From Coriobacteriales bacterium (GTDB taxonomy: Bacteria; Actinomycetota; Coriobacteriia; Coriobacteriales; UBA8131), in assembly GCA_031286975.1 (NCBI GenBank), contig JAITTM010000149.1:1-11342 (forward strand): DNA of 11,342 nt. The letters are read 5' to 3'. Positions 1-7,529 of this stretch are shown here, piece after piece. The first letter of the stretch is position 1; each line of letters starts with the position of its first letter. Under the pieces are notes generated by a model. It did no database searches. It worked only from the letters and a program-made list of their open reading frames with translations, and had not been told where the DNA came from. The translations under genes and the position numbers were made by a program.

Positions 1-1
1 C

Positions 2-91
2 GAGCGCATACGTCAGATCGAGAGCAAGACGCTTGCCAAGCTGCGCCACCCCTCGCGTTCAAGCAAGCTCAAGGATTATCTGGAGGAGTAG
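2..91 (+). CDS. rpoD: RNA polymerase primary sigma factor RpoD, C-terminal end only (partial)
   Basis: An open frame runs in from the left edge and ends at TAG 89-91, giving 29 residues that start ERIRQIESKTLAKLRHPSR. This matches the end of sigma region 4.2 in primary sigma factors, the helix-turn-helix that reads the -35 element; the usual family sequence is [20 protein letters not shown] followed by a short tail. Only this tail is visible, so the rest of the protein cannot be judged. The last codons carry a GGAGGAG Shine-Dalgarno sequence (82-88) that serves the next gene, mrp, whose start lies 5 nt after this stop, so the two are probably co-transcribed. The HPSR ending favours a primary sigma factor over an alternative one, but a close RpoD paralogue cannot be excluded. 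Confidence 0.9.
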   Translation, partial: ERIRQIESKTLAKLRHPSRSSKLKDYLEE

Positions 92-96
92 ACCGC

Positions 97-993
97 ATGG
101 CAGAACAAGAACAGGAGCCACAACAAGTGGCACAGCAGGGCCAGCAACAGGGGCAAGAAGCGGAATCCTGCGACAACGTCTGCTCAAGCTGTGCCTCAGA
201 CTGTGCCAGCAGGACCCAGCCGCAGGATTTTCGCGCGAAGACCAACGCGGCATCAAATATCAGGCACATCATCGCCGTGGTGAGCGGTAAGGGCGGCGTG
301 GGCAAGTCGCTGGTGACCTCACTGTTGGCAAGTGTCTTGCAAAAGAACGGCAACAAGGTGGGCATCCTTGATGCCGATATAACCGGCCCCTCGATCCCGC
401 GCGCCTTTGGTATCGAAGAGAAGCTCAGGGCCAACGAGTCTGGCATCATCCCCTCTGTGTCAGTGAGCGGCATCAAGATCGTCTCCACCAACCTCATCCT
501 GCCTGACGACACGACACCGGTTATCTGGCGGGGTTCCATCATCTCGAACATGGTGCGCCAGTTCTTCAGCGAAGTTAATTGGGGCGAGCTCGATTACCTG
601 CTCATCGACATGCCTCCGGGCACCGGTGATGTGCCGCTGACGGTCTATCAGTCACTGCCCATCGACGGTGTTGTGATCGTTACCGCTCCGCAGACGCTCG
701 TCTCCATGATCGTGGGCAAAGCCATCAACATGGCAGGGACTATGGAGATACCCGTGCTCGGTCTGGTTGAGAATATGTCCTATTTCGAATGCCCTGGTTG
801 CGCAGAACGCCACGCGCTGTTCGGTCCCAGCAGCGTCGAGGCGCTCGCACAGGAGTATGCCATCGGCCTGACGGCCACGCTGCCCCTCTCGCCGTATTTT
901 GCCAGCAAGATGGATGCTGGTGCGGCCGATGCACTTGACACTGCCCCGCTTGAGGCCTTTGCCCGGGCACTGGCGCGCAAAATCGAGGGATAG
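97..993 (+). CDS. mrp: Mrp/NBP35-family P-loop ATPase, iron-sulfur cluster carrier
   Basis: This 298-residue protein belongs to the Mrp/ApbC/NBP35 family of cytosolic ATPases that carry and transfer iron-sulfur clusters. Residues 1-24 are a Gln/Glu-rich low-complexity segment. A Cys cluster follows at 25, 29, 32 and 36 (CX3CX2CX3C). The deviant Walker A GKGGVGKS is at 64-71, a DADITGPSIP segment at 92-101, and the Walker B-like LLIDMPPGTGD at 168-178. The paired CPGC at 232-235 is the CXXC that binds the bridging cluster between subunits in this family. The ATG at 97 is supported by GGAGGAG (82-88) eight bases upstream, inside the end of rpoD. The N-terminal Cys cluster resembles that of NBP35-type proteins and is lacking in many short bacterial Mrp proteins. 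It is unlikely to be a MinD-type ATPase, because both Cys motifs are present. Confidence 0.93.
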   Translation: MAEQEQEPQQVAQQGQQQGQEAESCDNVCSSCASDCASRTQPQDFRAKTNAASNIRHIIAVVSGKGGVGKSLVTSLLASVLQKNGNKVGILDADITGPSIPRAFGIEEKLRANESGIIPSVSVSGIKIVSTNLILPDDTTPVIWRGSIISNMVRQFFSEVNWGELDYLLIDMPPGTGDVPLTVYQSLPIDGVVIVTAPQTLVSMIVGKAINMAGTMEIPVLGLVENMSYFECPGCAERHALFGPSSVEALAQEYAIGLTATLPLSPYFASKMDAGAADALDTAPLEAFARALARKIEG

Positions 994-1014
994 CCAGGTG
1001 CAATCAGGCGCAAT

Positions 1015-1027
1015 CACGATAATCGTG
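1015..1027. repeat. 13-nt palindrome CACGAT-A-ATCGTG downstream of mrp
   Basis: The arms CACGAT (1015-1020) and ATCGTG (1022-1027) are perfect reverse complements around a single A. It lies 22 nt after the mrp stop and has no T-tract behind it, so it does not look like an intrinsic terminator. It shares the core GAT-N-ATC with a second palindrome at 1064-1076. A direct repeat, GCAATCA at 1000-1006 and 1010-1016, runs into its left arm. An operator-like site is one reading; the function is unknown. Confidence 0.45.
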
Positions 1028-1063
1028 TGCAGCAAAAGCCCGTTTGTTGTATCATTTCCGTCT

Positions 1064-1076
1064 GCTGATTATCAGC
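1064..1076. repeat. 13-nt palindrome GCTGAT-T-ATCAGC upstream of the rpsP promoter
   Basis: The arms GCTGAT (1064-1069) and ATCAGC (1071-1076) are perfect reverse complements around a single T. The right arm ends 7 nt before the proposed -35 element at 1083. It has the same length and the same GAT-N-ATC core as the palindrome at 1015-1027, with centres 49 nt apart. The position next to a promoter suits a binding site for a dimeric regulator, but no known operator is recognised. Confidence 0.45.
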
Positions 1077-1082
1077 GCAGTG

Positions 1083-1111
1083 ATGACAAACCGTCCGTCA
1101 TCGCGTACTAT
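1083..1111 (+). promoter_or_regulatory. Candidate sigma-70 promoter for the rpsP operon
   Basis: ATGACA (1083-1088, five of six matches to TTGACA) is separated by 17 nt from TACTAT (1106-1111, four of six matches to TATAAT). Transcription would start near 1118, leaving a leader of about 56 nt before the rpsP TTG. The site is in the only sizeable gap between mrp and the translation-related block, where a promoter is expected. A second, weaker pair, TTGTTG 1044-1049 and GATTAT 1067-1072 with a 17-nt spacer, overlaps the upstream palindrome. This is a match by eye only. Confidence 0.45.
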
Positions 1112-1160
1112 TGAAAGTCGAGTCGCGATATCGATGCGCAGCGTAGGTATCGCTTGGAAT

Positions 1161-1167
1161 GAAGGAG
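1161..1167 (+). promoter_or_regulatory. Shine-Dalgarno GAAGGAG that decides the TTG start of rpsP
   Basis: GAAGGAG lies 6 nt before the TTG at 1174, ideal spacing for that codon. It lies inside the coding region that would result from the in-frame ATG at 1159, which has no such site. This favours the TTG start, which also gives the normal S16 N-terminus. Confidence 0.8.
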
Positions 1168-1173
1168 TCGATT

Positions 1174-1419
1174 TTGGCAGTAAAAATTCGCCTTGCTCGT
1201 CATGGCGCAAAAAAAACACCCTATTACCGTATTGTCGTGGCAGATGCCCGCGCACCGCGTGATGGCAAATTCATTGAGGAGTTGGGTCGCTATAATCCCC
1301 TCGCCACTCCCGCGCTCATCACCTTCGATGCCGAGAAGGTCGATGCCTGGATAAAGAAGGGTGCGCAGCCCACCGATACGGTGGCCCGCCTGCTCAAGAC
1401 CGCTCGCGAAGAAGCCTAA
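1174..1419 (+). CDS. rpsP: 30S ribosomal protein S16
   Basis: This is an 81-residue S16 protein, a primary 16S rRNA binder needed for 30S assembly. It opens [20 protein letters not shown], the family's standard N-terminus, followed by VVAD, then [13 protein letters not shown], a family signature, and a C-terminal stretch with [17 protein letters not shown]. Length and content are typical. The start is TTG 1174: it restores the conserved MAVKI opening and has GAAGGAG (1161-1167) at 6 nt. The upstream in-frame ATG at 1159 would add five residues (MKESI) and has no ribosome binding site. rpsP is the first gene of the block that continues through khpA, rimM and trmD, the same order seen in many bacteria. 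A promoter is proposed at 1083-1111. Confidence 0.97.
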   Translation: MAVKIRLARHGAKKTPYYRIVVADARAPRDGKFIEELGRYNPLATPALITFDAEKVDAWIKKGAQPTDTVARLLKTAREEA

Positions 1420-1423
1420 GGCC

Positions 1424-1678
1424 ATGGCTGCGGAAGATACGAACATCGTCGCTCTGGTTGAGACCCTCGTTACCGAGCTGGTGGATGAGCCCGATGCCGT
1501 ACAGGTCGCCGCTCGCGAAGAAGGCGATTCGCTGGTTGTTGAGATACAGGTCGCCCCTGATGATGTGGGCAAGGTCATTGGGCGGCAAGGGCGTATCATC
1601 AAGTCGATCCGCACCTTGGCACGTGCCGCATCCACCTATTATGGCGACCGACCCGTTGAAGTCGAGGTTGTCGGTTAA
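1424..1678 (+). CDS. khpA: KH-domain RNA-binding protein KhpA (YlqC family)
   Basis: This 84-residue protein is a single KH domain. The RNA-binding GXXG loop is GRQG at residues 53-56, within VGKVIGRQGRIIKSIR. In other Gram-positives KhpA pairs with KhpB (Jag/EloR) and affects cell elongation and division through RNA binding; that role here is inference from the family. The ATG at 1424 lies 4 nt after the rpsP stop. Only a weak AAGG lies immediately upstream, so translation is probably coupled to rpsP. A longer frame can be opened at 1361 within rpsP, but the residues before M(1424) are not KH-like. The rpsP-khpA-rimM-trmD order is conserved across many Gram-positive bacteria and supports the call. 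Confidence 0.93.
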   Translation: MAAEDTNIVALVETLVTELVDEPDAVQVAAREEGDSLVVEIQVAPDDVGKVIGRQGRIIKSIRTLARAASTYYGDRPVEVEVVG

Positions 1679-1679
1679 A

Positions 1680-2222
1680 TTGGGGGAACCCAGCGCCTAT
1701 ACGTTGGTTGCGCGTATCACTAAAACCAAAGGAATCAAGGGAGAGGTCATCACGATACCCGTCGATGACCTCCCTTTTGTGCTGTATGAGGGCCTGGATG
1801 TCTGGGTCGTGCCGCCGCTGGCTGAGGGTCCGCGCGCAACGCAGATAACTGCGGTGCAAAAGCAGGGCACGGGCTGGGGCGTGCTGCTCAAGGGTGTTGA
1901 CGCCATCGACACCGCCTCCTTGCTTGTGGGTCACTGCCTCCTGGCACGAACGGACGCGCTTGATATCCCCGCACTTGAAGCGGGAGACGAAGACGATTGG
2001 CTCGATTGCATCGTGCAGGATGTTGATCTGGGTGAGCTCGGTGTTATCACCGGCATCATGGAGACACCCGCTCATCCCCTCTGGGTCATCACCGGACCCT
2101 TTGGTGAGGTCATGCTCCCCGCCGTTGACGAGTTCATCGTGGCTCGTGAGGGAAAGACGGTACAGGTCAAGGCTCCCCAGGGGCTTATCGACCTGTCTGG
2201 TCAATGGGAACCAAGGAGCTGA
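1680..2222 (+). CDS. rimM: Ribosome maturation factor RimM
   Basis: RimM assists late assembly of the 30S head and binds S19. The sequence fits the family: the N-terminal barrel opens YTLVARITKTKGIKGEV (residues 7-23), and the C-terminal PRC-barrel half contains EVMLPAVDEFIVAREGKTV then a conserved APQGLIDL segment. The start is uncertain. TTG 1680 gives 180 residues, lies 1 nt after the khpA stop and has GAGG (1664-1667) 12 nt upstream, which is rather far. TTG 1668 and ATG 1641 are in frame but overlap khpA, and ATG 1641 has no ribosome binding site and would give 193 residues. The family usually has about 170-180 residues. The end is secure, 1 nt before trmD. Confidence 0.92.
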   Translation: MGEPSAYTLVARITKTKGIKGEVITIPVDDLPFVLYEGLDVWVVPPLAEGPRATQITAVQKQGTGWGVLLKGVDAIDTASLLVGHCLLARTDALDIPALEAGDEDDWLDCIVQDVDLGELGVITGIMETPAHPLWVITGPFGEVMLPAVDEFIVAREGKTVQVKAPQGLIDLSGQWEPRS

Positions 2223-2223
2223 G

Positions 2224-2961
2224 ATGCGAATCGAGACAGTCTCCGTCTTTCCGCAGATGTTCGATGTGCCCATGAGCCTTTCTATCATCGGGCGCGCCCG
2301 CGAGAAGGGGCTTTTGAGCTTTGCGGCGCATGACCTGCGCGATTGGACTGGTGATCGCCATCGGACCGTTGATGACGAGCCCTATGGTGGCGGGCAGGGA
2401 CAGCTGATGATGGTGCAACCGGTCTTTGAGGCCTTAGACGACCTGCTTGCCCACGAGCCTGCCACGGTCGTGTTCTTCACACCCGCGGGCGAGCCGTTTA
2501 GCCATGCAATAGCCACGGAGCTCTCAAAGCAGTCGCGCCTCGTTTTGGTTTGCGGACGCTATGAGGGTTTTGACGAGCGCGTCTATACACGTGCGGACAG
2601 ATGTATCAGCCTGGGTGACTACGTCTTGACTGGCGGCGAGCTTGCCGCCATGGTGGTAACCGACGCGATCTGTCGCCTGCTGCCGGGAGTCTTAGGCGAT
2701 GAGCTTTCGAATGTCGAGGAATCCTTTGCTGATGGATTGCTCGAGTTTCCCCAGTACACGCGCCCCTCCGTCTATCGCGACTTGGCGGTGCCCTCCATCC
2801 TCTTGAGCGGTGACCACCAAAAAATCGCCGAATGGCGGCGCAAACAGTCTATACTCAAAACCGCACAGATTCGCCCCGATTTGCTCGAGCGGGCATCCCT
2901 TAGCAACGACGAGTGGTCTATCGCCCGGGCAGCCCTGAAGGATTACAATGGCAGAGCGTGA
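2224..2961 (+). CDS. trmD: tRNA (guanine-37-N1)-methyltransferase TrmD
   Basis: TrmD uses S-adenosylmethionine to methylate G37 next to the anticodon of tRNAs that read CNN codons, preventing +1 frameshifts. The 245-residue protein has the SPOUT-family landmarks: DDEPYGGGQG (50-59), CGRYEGFDERV, the trefoil-knot segment ISLGDYVLTGGELAAMV, ESFADGLLEFPQYTRP with the likely catalytic base Asp170 (Asp169 in E. coli), and SGDHQKI. The ATG at 2224 lies 1 nt after the rimM stop, with AAGGAG (2213-2218) 5 nt upstream. The loop usually written GGGPGM reads GGGQGQ here (see findings). rplS, the common next gene, is absent; lepB follows and overlaps by 14 nt. Confidence 0.98.
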   Translation: MRIETVSVFPQMFDVPMSLSIIGRAREKGLLSFAAHDLRDWTGDRHRTVDDEPYGGGQGQLMMVQPVFEALDDLLAHEPATVVFFTPAGEPFSHAIATELSKQSRLVLVCGRYEGFDERVYTRADRCISLGDYVLTGGELAAMVVTDAICRLLPGVLGDELSNVEESFADGLLEFPQYTRPSVYRDLAVPSILLSGDHQKIAEWRRKQSILKTAQIRPDLLERASLSNDEWSIARAALKDYNGRA

Positions 2962-3556
2962 ACAGATAACGCAGGCGGTTGCGGCAAAGCAACCTCCCCG
3001 GCGCAAGAAGAAGGTGAGCCTTTTTAGGGAGATATTCGACCTTGTCCTCGTCCTTGTTGTGGCTTTGTTGCTCGCCTTTCTCCTCAGAACCTATGTGGTC
3101 GATCTGTTTGAGATACCCACCGCCTCGATGGATCCGACCATCGAGATTAACGACCGAGTGCTTGCCGAGAAGGTCACCTATGAGGTCAATCCCATCCGCC
3201 CCGGTGATATCGTGACGTTTGTCGATCCCATCCTCCCTGAACGTATCCTCATCAAGCGTGTTATCGCCGTGGAAGGGCAGATCATCGACTTTAAGGACGG
3301 AAACGTGGTTGTTGACGGTACGGTTCTCTCTGAACCCTACACCCATGGTGCCAAGTCGCTGCCCTTTGACAAACAGCTCGCGGGTGTGGCTATCGAATAC
3401 CCGTACACGGTTCCCGCTGACTCTGTCTGGGTGATGGGTGACAATCGCGGCAATTCGCTGGATAGCAGGTATTTTGGGCCGATCCTGGATAATATGGTGA
3501 TTGCGCGTGGCATCGTGTGCGTATGGCCCTTCGATCGCATAGGCAGTTTATACTAA
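2948..3556 (+). CDS. lepB: Signal peptidase I
   Basis: This membrane serine protease removes signal peptides from exported proteins. The 202-residue protein starts with a Lys/Arg-rich cytoplasmic tail (18-22, RRKKK), then one membrane anchor at about 29-46. The catalytic Ser60 lies in [11 protein letters not shown] and the general base Lys103 in [12 protein letters not shown]. The conserved [11 protein letters not shown] box is at 164-174. The single anchor and size match the short Gram-positive (SipS-like) type. The ATG at 2948 lies inside the last codons of trmD (14-nt overlap) and has GAAGGA (2937-2942) at 5 nt, so the two are translationally linked. The next gene, glyQS, begins 31 nt after the stop. 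Confidence 0.96.
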   Translation: MAEREQITQAVAAKQPPRRKKKVSLFREIFDLVLVLVVALLLAFLLRTYVVDLFEIPTASMDPTIEINDRVLAEKVTYEVNPIRPGDIVTFVDPILPERILIKRVIAVEGQIIDFKDGNVVVDGTVLSEPYTHGAKSLPFDKQLAGVAIEYPYTVPADSVWVMGDNRGNSLDSRYFGPILDNMVIARGIVCVWPFDRIGSLY

Positions 3557-3587
3557 GATAAAACCGAGCGTACGGATGTGGAGAGCA

Positions 3588-6500
3588 ATGACCTTTCAAG
3601 AGATCGTCTTACAACTGCAACAGTACTGGGCCGAGCAGGGTTGCGTGGTGTTGCAGCCCTACGACAATGAGGTGGGTGCAGGCACCTTCCATCCTGCCAC
3701 GACCTTGCGCTCATTGGGTCCTGGCACGTGGAAGACGGCCTATGTGCAGCCTTCGCGGCGTCCGACCGACGGGCGTTATGGTGCCAACCCCAACCGCCTG
3801 CAGCACTACTATCAGTTCCAGGTGCTCATCAAGCCCTCGCCGGACAACGTGCAGGAGCTGTACCTCGACTCACTGCGCGCCATCGGCATCGAACCGCGCG
3901 AGCATGACGTGCGCTTTGTCGAGGACGACTGGGAGTCGCCCACGCTGGGTGCATGGGGTCTGGGCTGGGAGGTCTGGCTCAACGGCATGGAGGTCACGCA
4001 GTTCACCTACTTCCAGCAGGTGGGTGGTATCGAGTGCAAACCGGTGCCCGTGGAGCTCACCTACGGCCTCGAACGCCTGACCATGTATATCCAGGGTGTC
4101 GACTCGGTCTATGACATCGTCTGGTCACAGGACGCCGAGGGCAATACCTTCACCTATGGCGATGTCTTTTTGGAGAACGAGCGGGAGTTCAGCGCCTACA
4201 ACTTCGAGTATGCCGACACCGCGTTGCTGTTCTCCAATTTTGAGAATTATGAGAAGGAATGCCTGAGTATCCTTGCGCACGATCTGCCGCTACCTGCCTA
4301 TGACTGCGTGCTTAAGTGCTCACACGCCTTCAACCTGCTCGATGCGCGCGGTGCCATCTCGGCTACGGAGCGCATGGGCTACATCCTGCGGGTTCGCACT
4401 TTGGCCAAAGCCTGCTGTGAGTCGTATCTGGCGACGGTGATCGAGCAGCCAAAGCTCGATCCGGGCGAAGGCGAGCTGAGCGCGGCGGCAAACGCTGCCC
4501 GCCCGTCGACTGTGGAGGATGCTGCATCCCCCGGTGCCGCAAGCGCGGGCGCCCATCCCACGCAGCCCGCGACGCTCGTGCTTGAGATCGGTACCGAGGA
4601 GATTCCCGCGGGGCCGCTCACGCAGGCAACCGAGCAACTGAGGCAACTGGCTACCGAGGCGCTGGCGGCTGCCCGCATCGAGCATGGCGAGCTGCATGTC
4701 CATGCCACACCACGTCGCATCATCCTTGAGGTGCGCCGTCTGGCGCCCTTATCCACACCGCTTGTGCAGCGCTTCCGTGGGCCTTCTGTTGCTATCGCCT
4801 TTGACGCGGAGGGTCAGCCCACCAAGGCGGCGGAGGGTTTTGCCAAGGGCAAGGGGCTGACGGCGCGCGACCTGACACGCGGCAAGGAGGACGGTACGGA
4901 ATACGTCTTTGCCATGGTCGAGCAGATCGCCCGCAAGACCCAGCTCCTGCTGCCCCAGCTGCTCACGGGGCTTATCGGCGCCATCAAATGGCCCAAATCG
5001 CAGCGTTGGGGGAGTACGGATGCGCGCTTCTCCCGCCCCGTCCGTTGGCTTTTGGCGCTTTGGGGCGATGCGGTCATCGACTGTGAGTTTGCCGGGCTGC
5101 GCGCCGGGCGCCTGACCTATGGGCATCGCCTCATCGCCCCCGGCGCGGTCGAGGTTCCCGCGGCTGATGAACTCTCAAGTCTGCACACCAAGCTCTGGGT
5201 GATGGATTCTGCCGCCCTGCGTGGCGCCCATATCCGCGCCCAGATCAAGACGGTCGAAGAGAAGACCGGGCTTGTGGCCTATGTACCACAGGCGATCTTC
5301 GACGAGGTGGTCAACCTGGTGGAGTTTCCCACGACCTTGGTGGGTCTTTTTGATGAGGAGTTTCTCAAGGTTCCCCCTGAGATCATCACCGATGCGATGC
5401 TCAAACATCAACGCTACTTCCCGCTGTATGCCGCCGATGGCGTTCTGTCAAACCAGTTCATCGTGGTGTCAAACGGTTCGCCCGCCTACAACTCCAGCAT
5501 CATCGCGGGTCATGAGCGTGTGGTGCGCCCGCGTCTGGCCGATGCCTCCTTCTTCTATCATGAGGATCTCAAGCGTCCCCTTGCAAGCTATGTCGACGAC
5601 CTCAAGCAGGTTGTCTTTCATGAAAAACTGGGTACGGTCTACGAGAAGACCGAGCATATCGTCGCGCTTGCCGGTACCATCGCAACCTACGCTCAGGGCG
5701 ACGAGCAAAGGATCGATAACGCCCGCCGCGCCGCCCTGCTCTGCAAGGCGGATCTGGTGACGCGTGCCGTTGTCGAGTTCACGTCGCTCCAAGGGCTCAT
5801 GGGCAGCTACTACGCCCTGGCCGAGGGTGATGCGGCTGAGGTCGCCCTGGCTGTGGGGGAGCACTACCGTCCCCGCTTTGCCACCGATGAGGTGCCCTCG
5901 AATTTCGAGGGCAATGTGGTCGCCTTGGCCGATAAGCTCGACACCATCTGTGGCATCTTTGCCATCGGGCAAGGCCCCACCGGCTCATCCGACCCCTTTG
6001 CGCTGCGGCGCGCGGCGATCGGCTCGATCAATATCCTGCTCTCGGGGCTGGACGTGTCGCTGGAGGCCTGCATCAGCGACGCGCTGGCGCACTATAAGGA
6101 GCTCCCCTTTGACAGACAGGCAACACGGCAGACCATACGCACCTTTTTTGCCGCCCGCCTTGAGGTCATCGCCCGGGATAAGGGCTTTCGCCCTGATACC
6201 GTGGCAGCAGTCCTGGCTCCCGACATCATAGAGCCCGTAGACCTGCTCGCCCGCTGCGCGGCACTCGATACCGCGCGCGCCGATGATCCGCAGCTCTTTG
6301 GCGATCTGGCCACCGCCTACGCGCGTGCCAACAACCTGCGTGATGCCCGCCTGGGCACGAGCATCGACGAGGAGCTGCTGGGCGAGCATGAGCGTGCGCT
6401 TTGTACTGCCATCGACCGCGTCTCGTTAGGTGTCAAGGATGCCCTTGCCCGCGGCAAGTACGCGCATGCCCTGACCTTCTTGGCCTCGCTGCGCAACCCC

Positions 6501-6632
6501 ATCGACACCCTCTTTGACGCGGTGCTCATCATGGACAAGGATCCCAGCCTGCGCGAGAACCGCCTCAAGCTGCTCAATCGTTTTGTGGCTGCCTTCAAAG
6601 ACGTTGCCGATTTTGAGAAACTGGCAGGCTGA
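3588..6632 (+). CDS. glyQS: Glycyl-tRNA synthetase, alpha and beta subunits fused in one chain
   Basis: This 1014-residue enzyme charges tRNA-Gly with glycine. Residues 1 to about 287 are a full GlyQ alpha subunit: [19 protein letters not shown] at the start, class II motif 2 region [15 protein letters not shown] from 51, the FNGMEV-type region [18 protein letters not shown], and LTYGLERL (motif 3) from 157. An Ala/Pro/Gly-rich linker spans about 288-327. From 329 a full GlyS beta subunit begins ([16 protein letters not shown]), continuing through [11 protein letters not shown] (about 605), [17 protein letters not shown], an HD-type region with [18 protein letters not shown], and a C-terminal anticodon-binding region with [11 protein letters not shown]. 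No frameshift or internal stop interrupts the join. ATG 3588 is chosen over ATG 3576 because it gives the standard GlyQ start and follows GGAG (3580-3583) by 4 nt. ppsR begins 1 nt after the stop. Confidence 0.98.
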   Translation: MTFQEIVLQLQQYWAEQGCVVLQPYDNEVGAGTFHPATTLRSLGPGTWKTAYVQPSRRPTDGRYGANPNRLQHYYQFQVLIKPSPDNVQELYLDSLRAIGIEPREHDVRFVEDDWESPTLGAWGLGWEVWLNGMEVTQFTYFQQVGGIECKPVPVELTYGLERLTMYIQGVDSVYDIVWSQDAEGNTFTYGDVFLENEREFSAYNFEYADTALLFSNFENYEKECLSILAHDLPLPAYDCVLKCSHAFNLLDARGAISATERMGYILRVRTLAKACCESYLATVIEQPKLDPGEGELSAAANAARPSTVEDAASPGAASAGAHPTQPATLVLEIGTEEIPAGPLTQATEQLRQLATEALAAARIEHGELHVHATPRRIILEVRRLAPLSTPLVQRFRGPSVAIAFDAEGQPTKAAEGFAKGKGLTARDLTRGKEDGTEYVFAMVEQIARKTQLLLPQLLTGLIGAIKWPKSQRWGSTDARFSRPVRWLLALWGDAVIDCEFAGLRAGRLTYGHRLIAPGAVEVPAADELSSLHTKLWVMDSAALRGAHIRAQIKTVEEKTGLVAYVPQAIFDEVVNLVEFPTTLVGLFDEEFLKVPPEIITDAMLKHQRYFPLYAADGVLSNQFIVVSNGSPAYNSSIIAGHERVVRPRLADASFFYHEDLKRPLASYVDDLKQVVFHEKLGTVYEKTEHIVALAGTIATYAQGDEQRIDNARRAALLCKADLVTRAVVEFTSLQGLMGSYYALAEGDAAEVALAVGEHYRPRFATDEVPSNFEGNVVALADKLDTICGIFAIGQGPTGSSDPFALRRAAIGSINILLSGLDVSLEACISDALAHYKELPFDRQATRQTIRTFFAARLEVIARDKGFRPDTVAAVLAPDIIEPVDLLARCAALDTARADDPQLFGDLATAYARANNLRDARLGTSIDEELLGEHERALCTAIDRVSLGVKDALARGKYAHALTFLASLRNPIDTLFDAVLIMDKDPSLRENRLKLLNRFVAAFKDVADFEKLAG

Positions 6633-6633
6633 G

Positions 6634-7491
6634 ATGCTACCTATCGAAGATCCCCGCAACGAGCGGCAGACCATCTACATCATCTCGGACAGTGTTGGTG
6701 ACAGCGCGGCCATAATGGCAGCCGCCGCGGCAAGTCAGTTTGGAGCCGGCAGATGGGTCATCCAGCGCTTGCCCAATGTCGCGCACATCGACCAGATAGC
6801 CGAGTTCATCAGCGCCAGGCTCGCTGATACCGATGAGGAGATAGTCGTGCTCTATACGATTGCCGACCCTCATCTGGCCGAGCAGCTCAACGAGTATGTG
6901 GCGGATAAATCCGTTGCCGCCGTCGACCTTATCGGCCCTGCCATCGACGCTATCGCCGAGGCGACGGGGCTTAGGCCCAAGGGCAAGCCCGGTCTTATCC
7001 GCAAGACCGACCGTGACTACTTCAAGCGTATCGAGGCGATGGAGTATGCCGTCAACCACGATGACGGGCGTAATGCCGAGGAGCTCGATCAGGCCGATAT
7101 CGTGCTGGTGGGGGTATCGCGCACGTCCAAGACGCCGCTTTCGGTCTATCTCGCGTCGCGCGGCTACAAAGTGGCCAATGTGCCCCTGGCGCAGGGTGTC
7201 GCGGTGCCCCGACAGCTTTTTGATATCGACTCCCGTCGCATCTTCGGGCTGACCTCGAAGGCGGGCTTGCTCGCCGAGATACGGGCACGGCGTCTGGGCG
7301 ATGCCGTGGCAGTCGCTGGCTCATATGCCGCCGTTAGCAACGTGCAGGAGGACCTTGACGAAGCACGCCTTTTGATGAGAAAACTGGGCTGTATCGTCCT
7401 CAAGACCGACAACCGTGCCATCGAGGAAACCGCTCAAGAGATTCTACGGTACTATGAGTTATCCTACCCCTCGCTAAACAGCACCCTCTAG
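6634..7491 (+). CDS. ppsR: PPDK regulatory protein, bifunctional Ser/Thr kinase and phosphorylase (DUF299)
   Basis: Members of this family switch pyruvate, phosphate dikinase (or PEP synthase) off by ADP-dependent phosphorylation of a Thr beside the catalytic His, and back on by phosphate-dependent removal of that group. The 285-residue protein has TIYIISDSVGDSA near the N-terminus (13-25), a GKPGLIRKTDRDYFKRIEAMEYAV-type segment (seen as KPGL, then DRDYFKRIEAMEYAVNHDDG), and the nucleotide-binding P-loop GVSRTSKT at 160-167. Length is normal. The ATG at 6634 lies 1 nt after the glyQS stop; no strong ribosome binding site is present, so coupling to glyQS is likely. The following gene is ppdK, which makes PPDK rather than PEP synthase the target. 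glyQS next to ppsR is also seen in Bacillus-type genomes, where ppsR is called yqfL. Confidence 0.97.
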   Translation: MLPIEDPRNERQTIYIISDSVGDSAAIMAAAAASQFGAGRWVIQRLPNVAHIDQIAEFISARLADTDEEIVVLYTIADPHLAEQLNEYVADKSVAAVDLIGPAIDAIAEATGLRPKGKPGLIRKTDRDYFKRIEAMEYAVNHDDGRNAEELDQADIVLVGVSRTSKTPLSVYLASRGYKVANVPLAQGVAVPRQLFDIDSRRIFGLTSKAGLLAEIRARRLGDAVAVAGSYAAVSNVQEDLDEARLLMRKLGCIVLKTDNRAIEETAQEILRYYELSYPSLNSTL

Positions 7492-7529
7492 CTATACCAT
7501 ACGTACATAACCTGCAAGCCTGACCAACC

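Noticed and set aside
69..551. 160-codon minus-strand frame opposite mrp and the end of rpoD
   Set aside because: The opposite strand encodes clear Mrp and RpoD sequence; this frame has no recognisable motif.
1015..1027. Palindrome after mrp as an intrinsic terminator
   Set aside because: The stem is only 6 bp with a one-base centre, too tight to fold as drawn, and no T-tract follows.
1159..1161. ATG as the rpsP start
   Set aside because: It lacks a ribosome binding site and adds MKESI before the conserved S16 N-terminus; TTG 1174 has an ideal GAAGGAG.
1108..1635. 175-codon minus-strand frame across rpsP and khpA
   Set aside because: It is antisense to two conserved genes, has a Ser/Ala/Thr-rich sequence with no family resemblance, and has no good ribosome binding site.
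1894..2223. Long N-terminal extension of TrmD read through the rimM region
   Set aside because: The 110 extra codons are rimM in another frame; ATG 2224 gives the normal TrmD start and has AAGGAG upstream.
7492..7529. Promoter for ppdK in the gap after ppsR
   Set aside because: TATACC and TACCAT give partial -10 matches, but I found no acceptable -35 at proper distance; read-through from ppsR remains possible.
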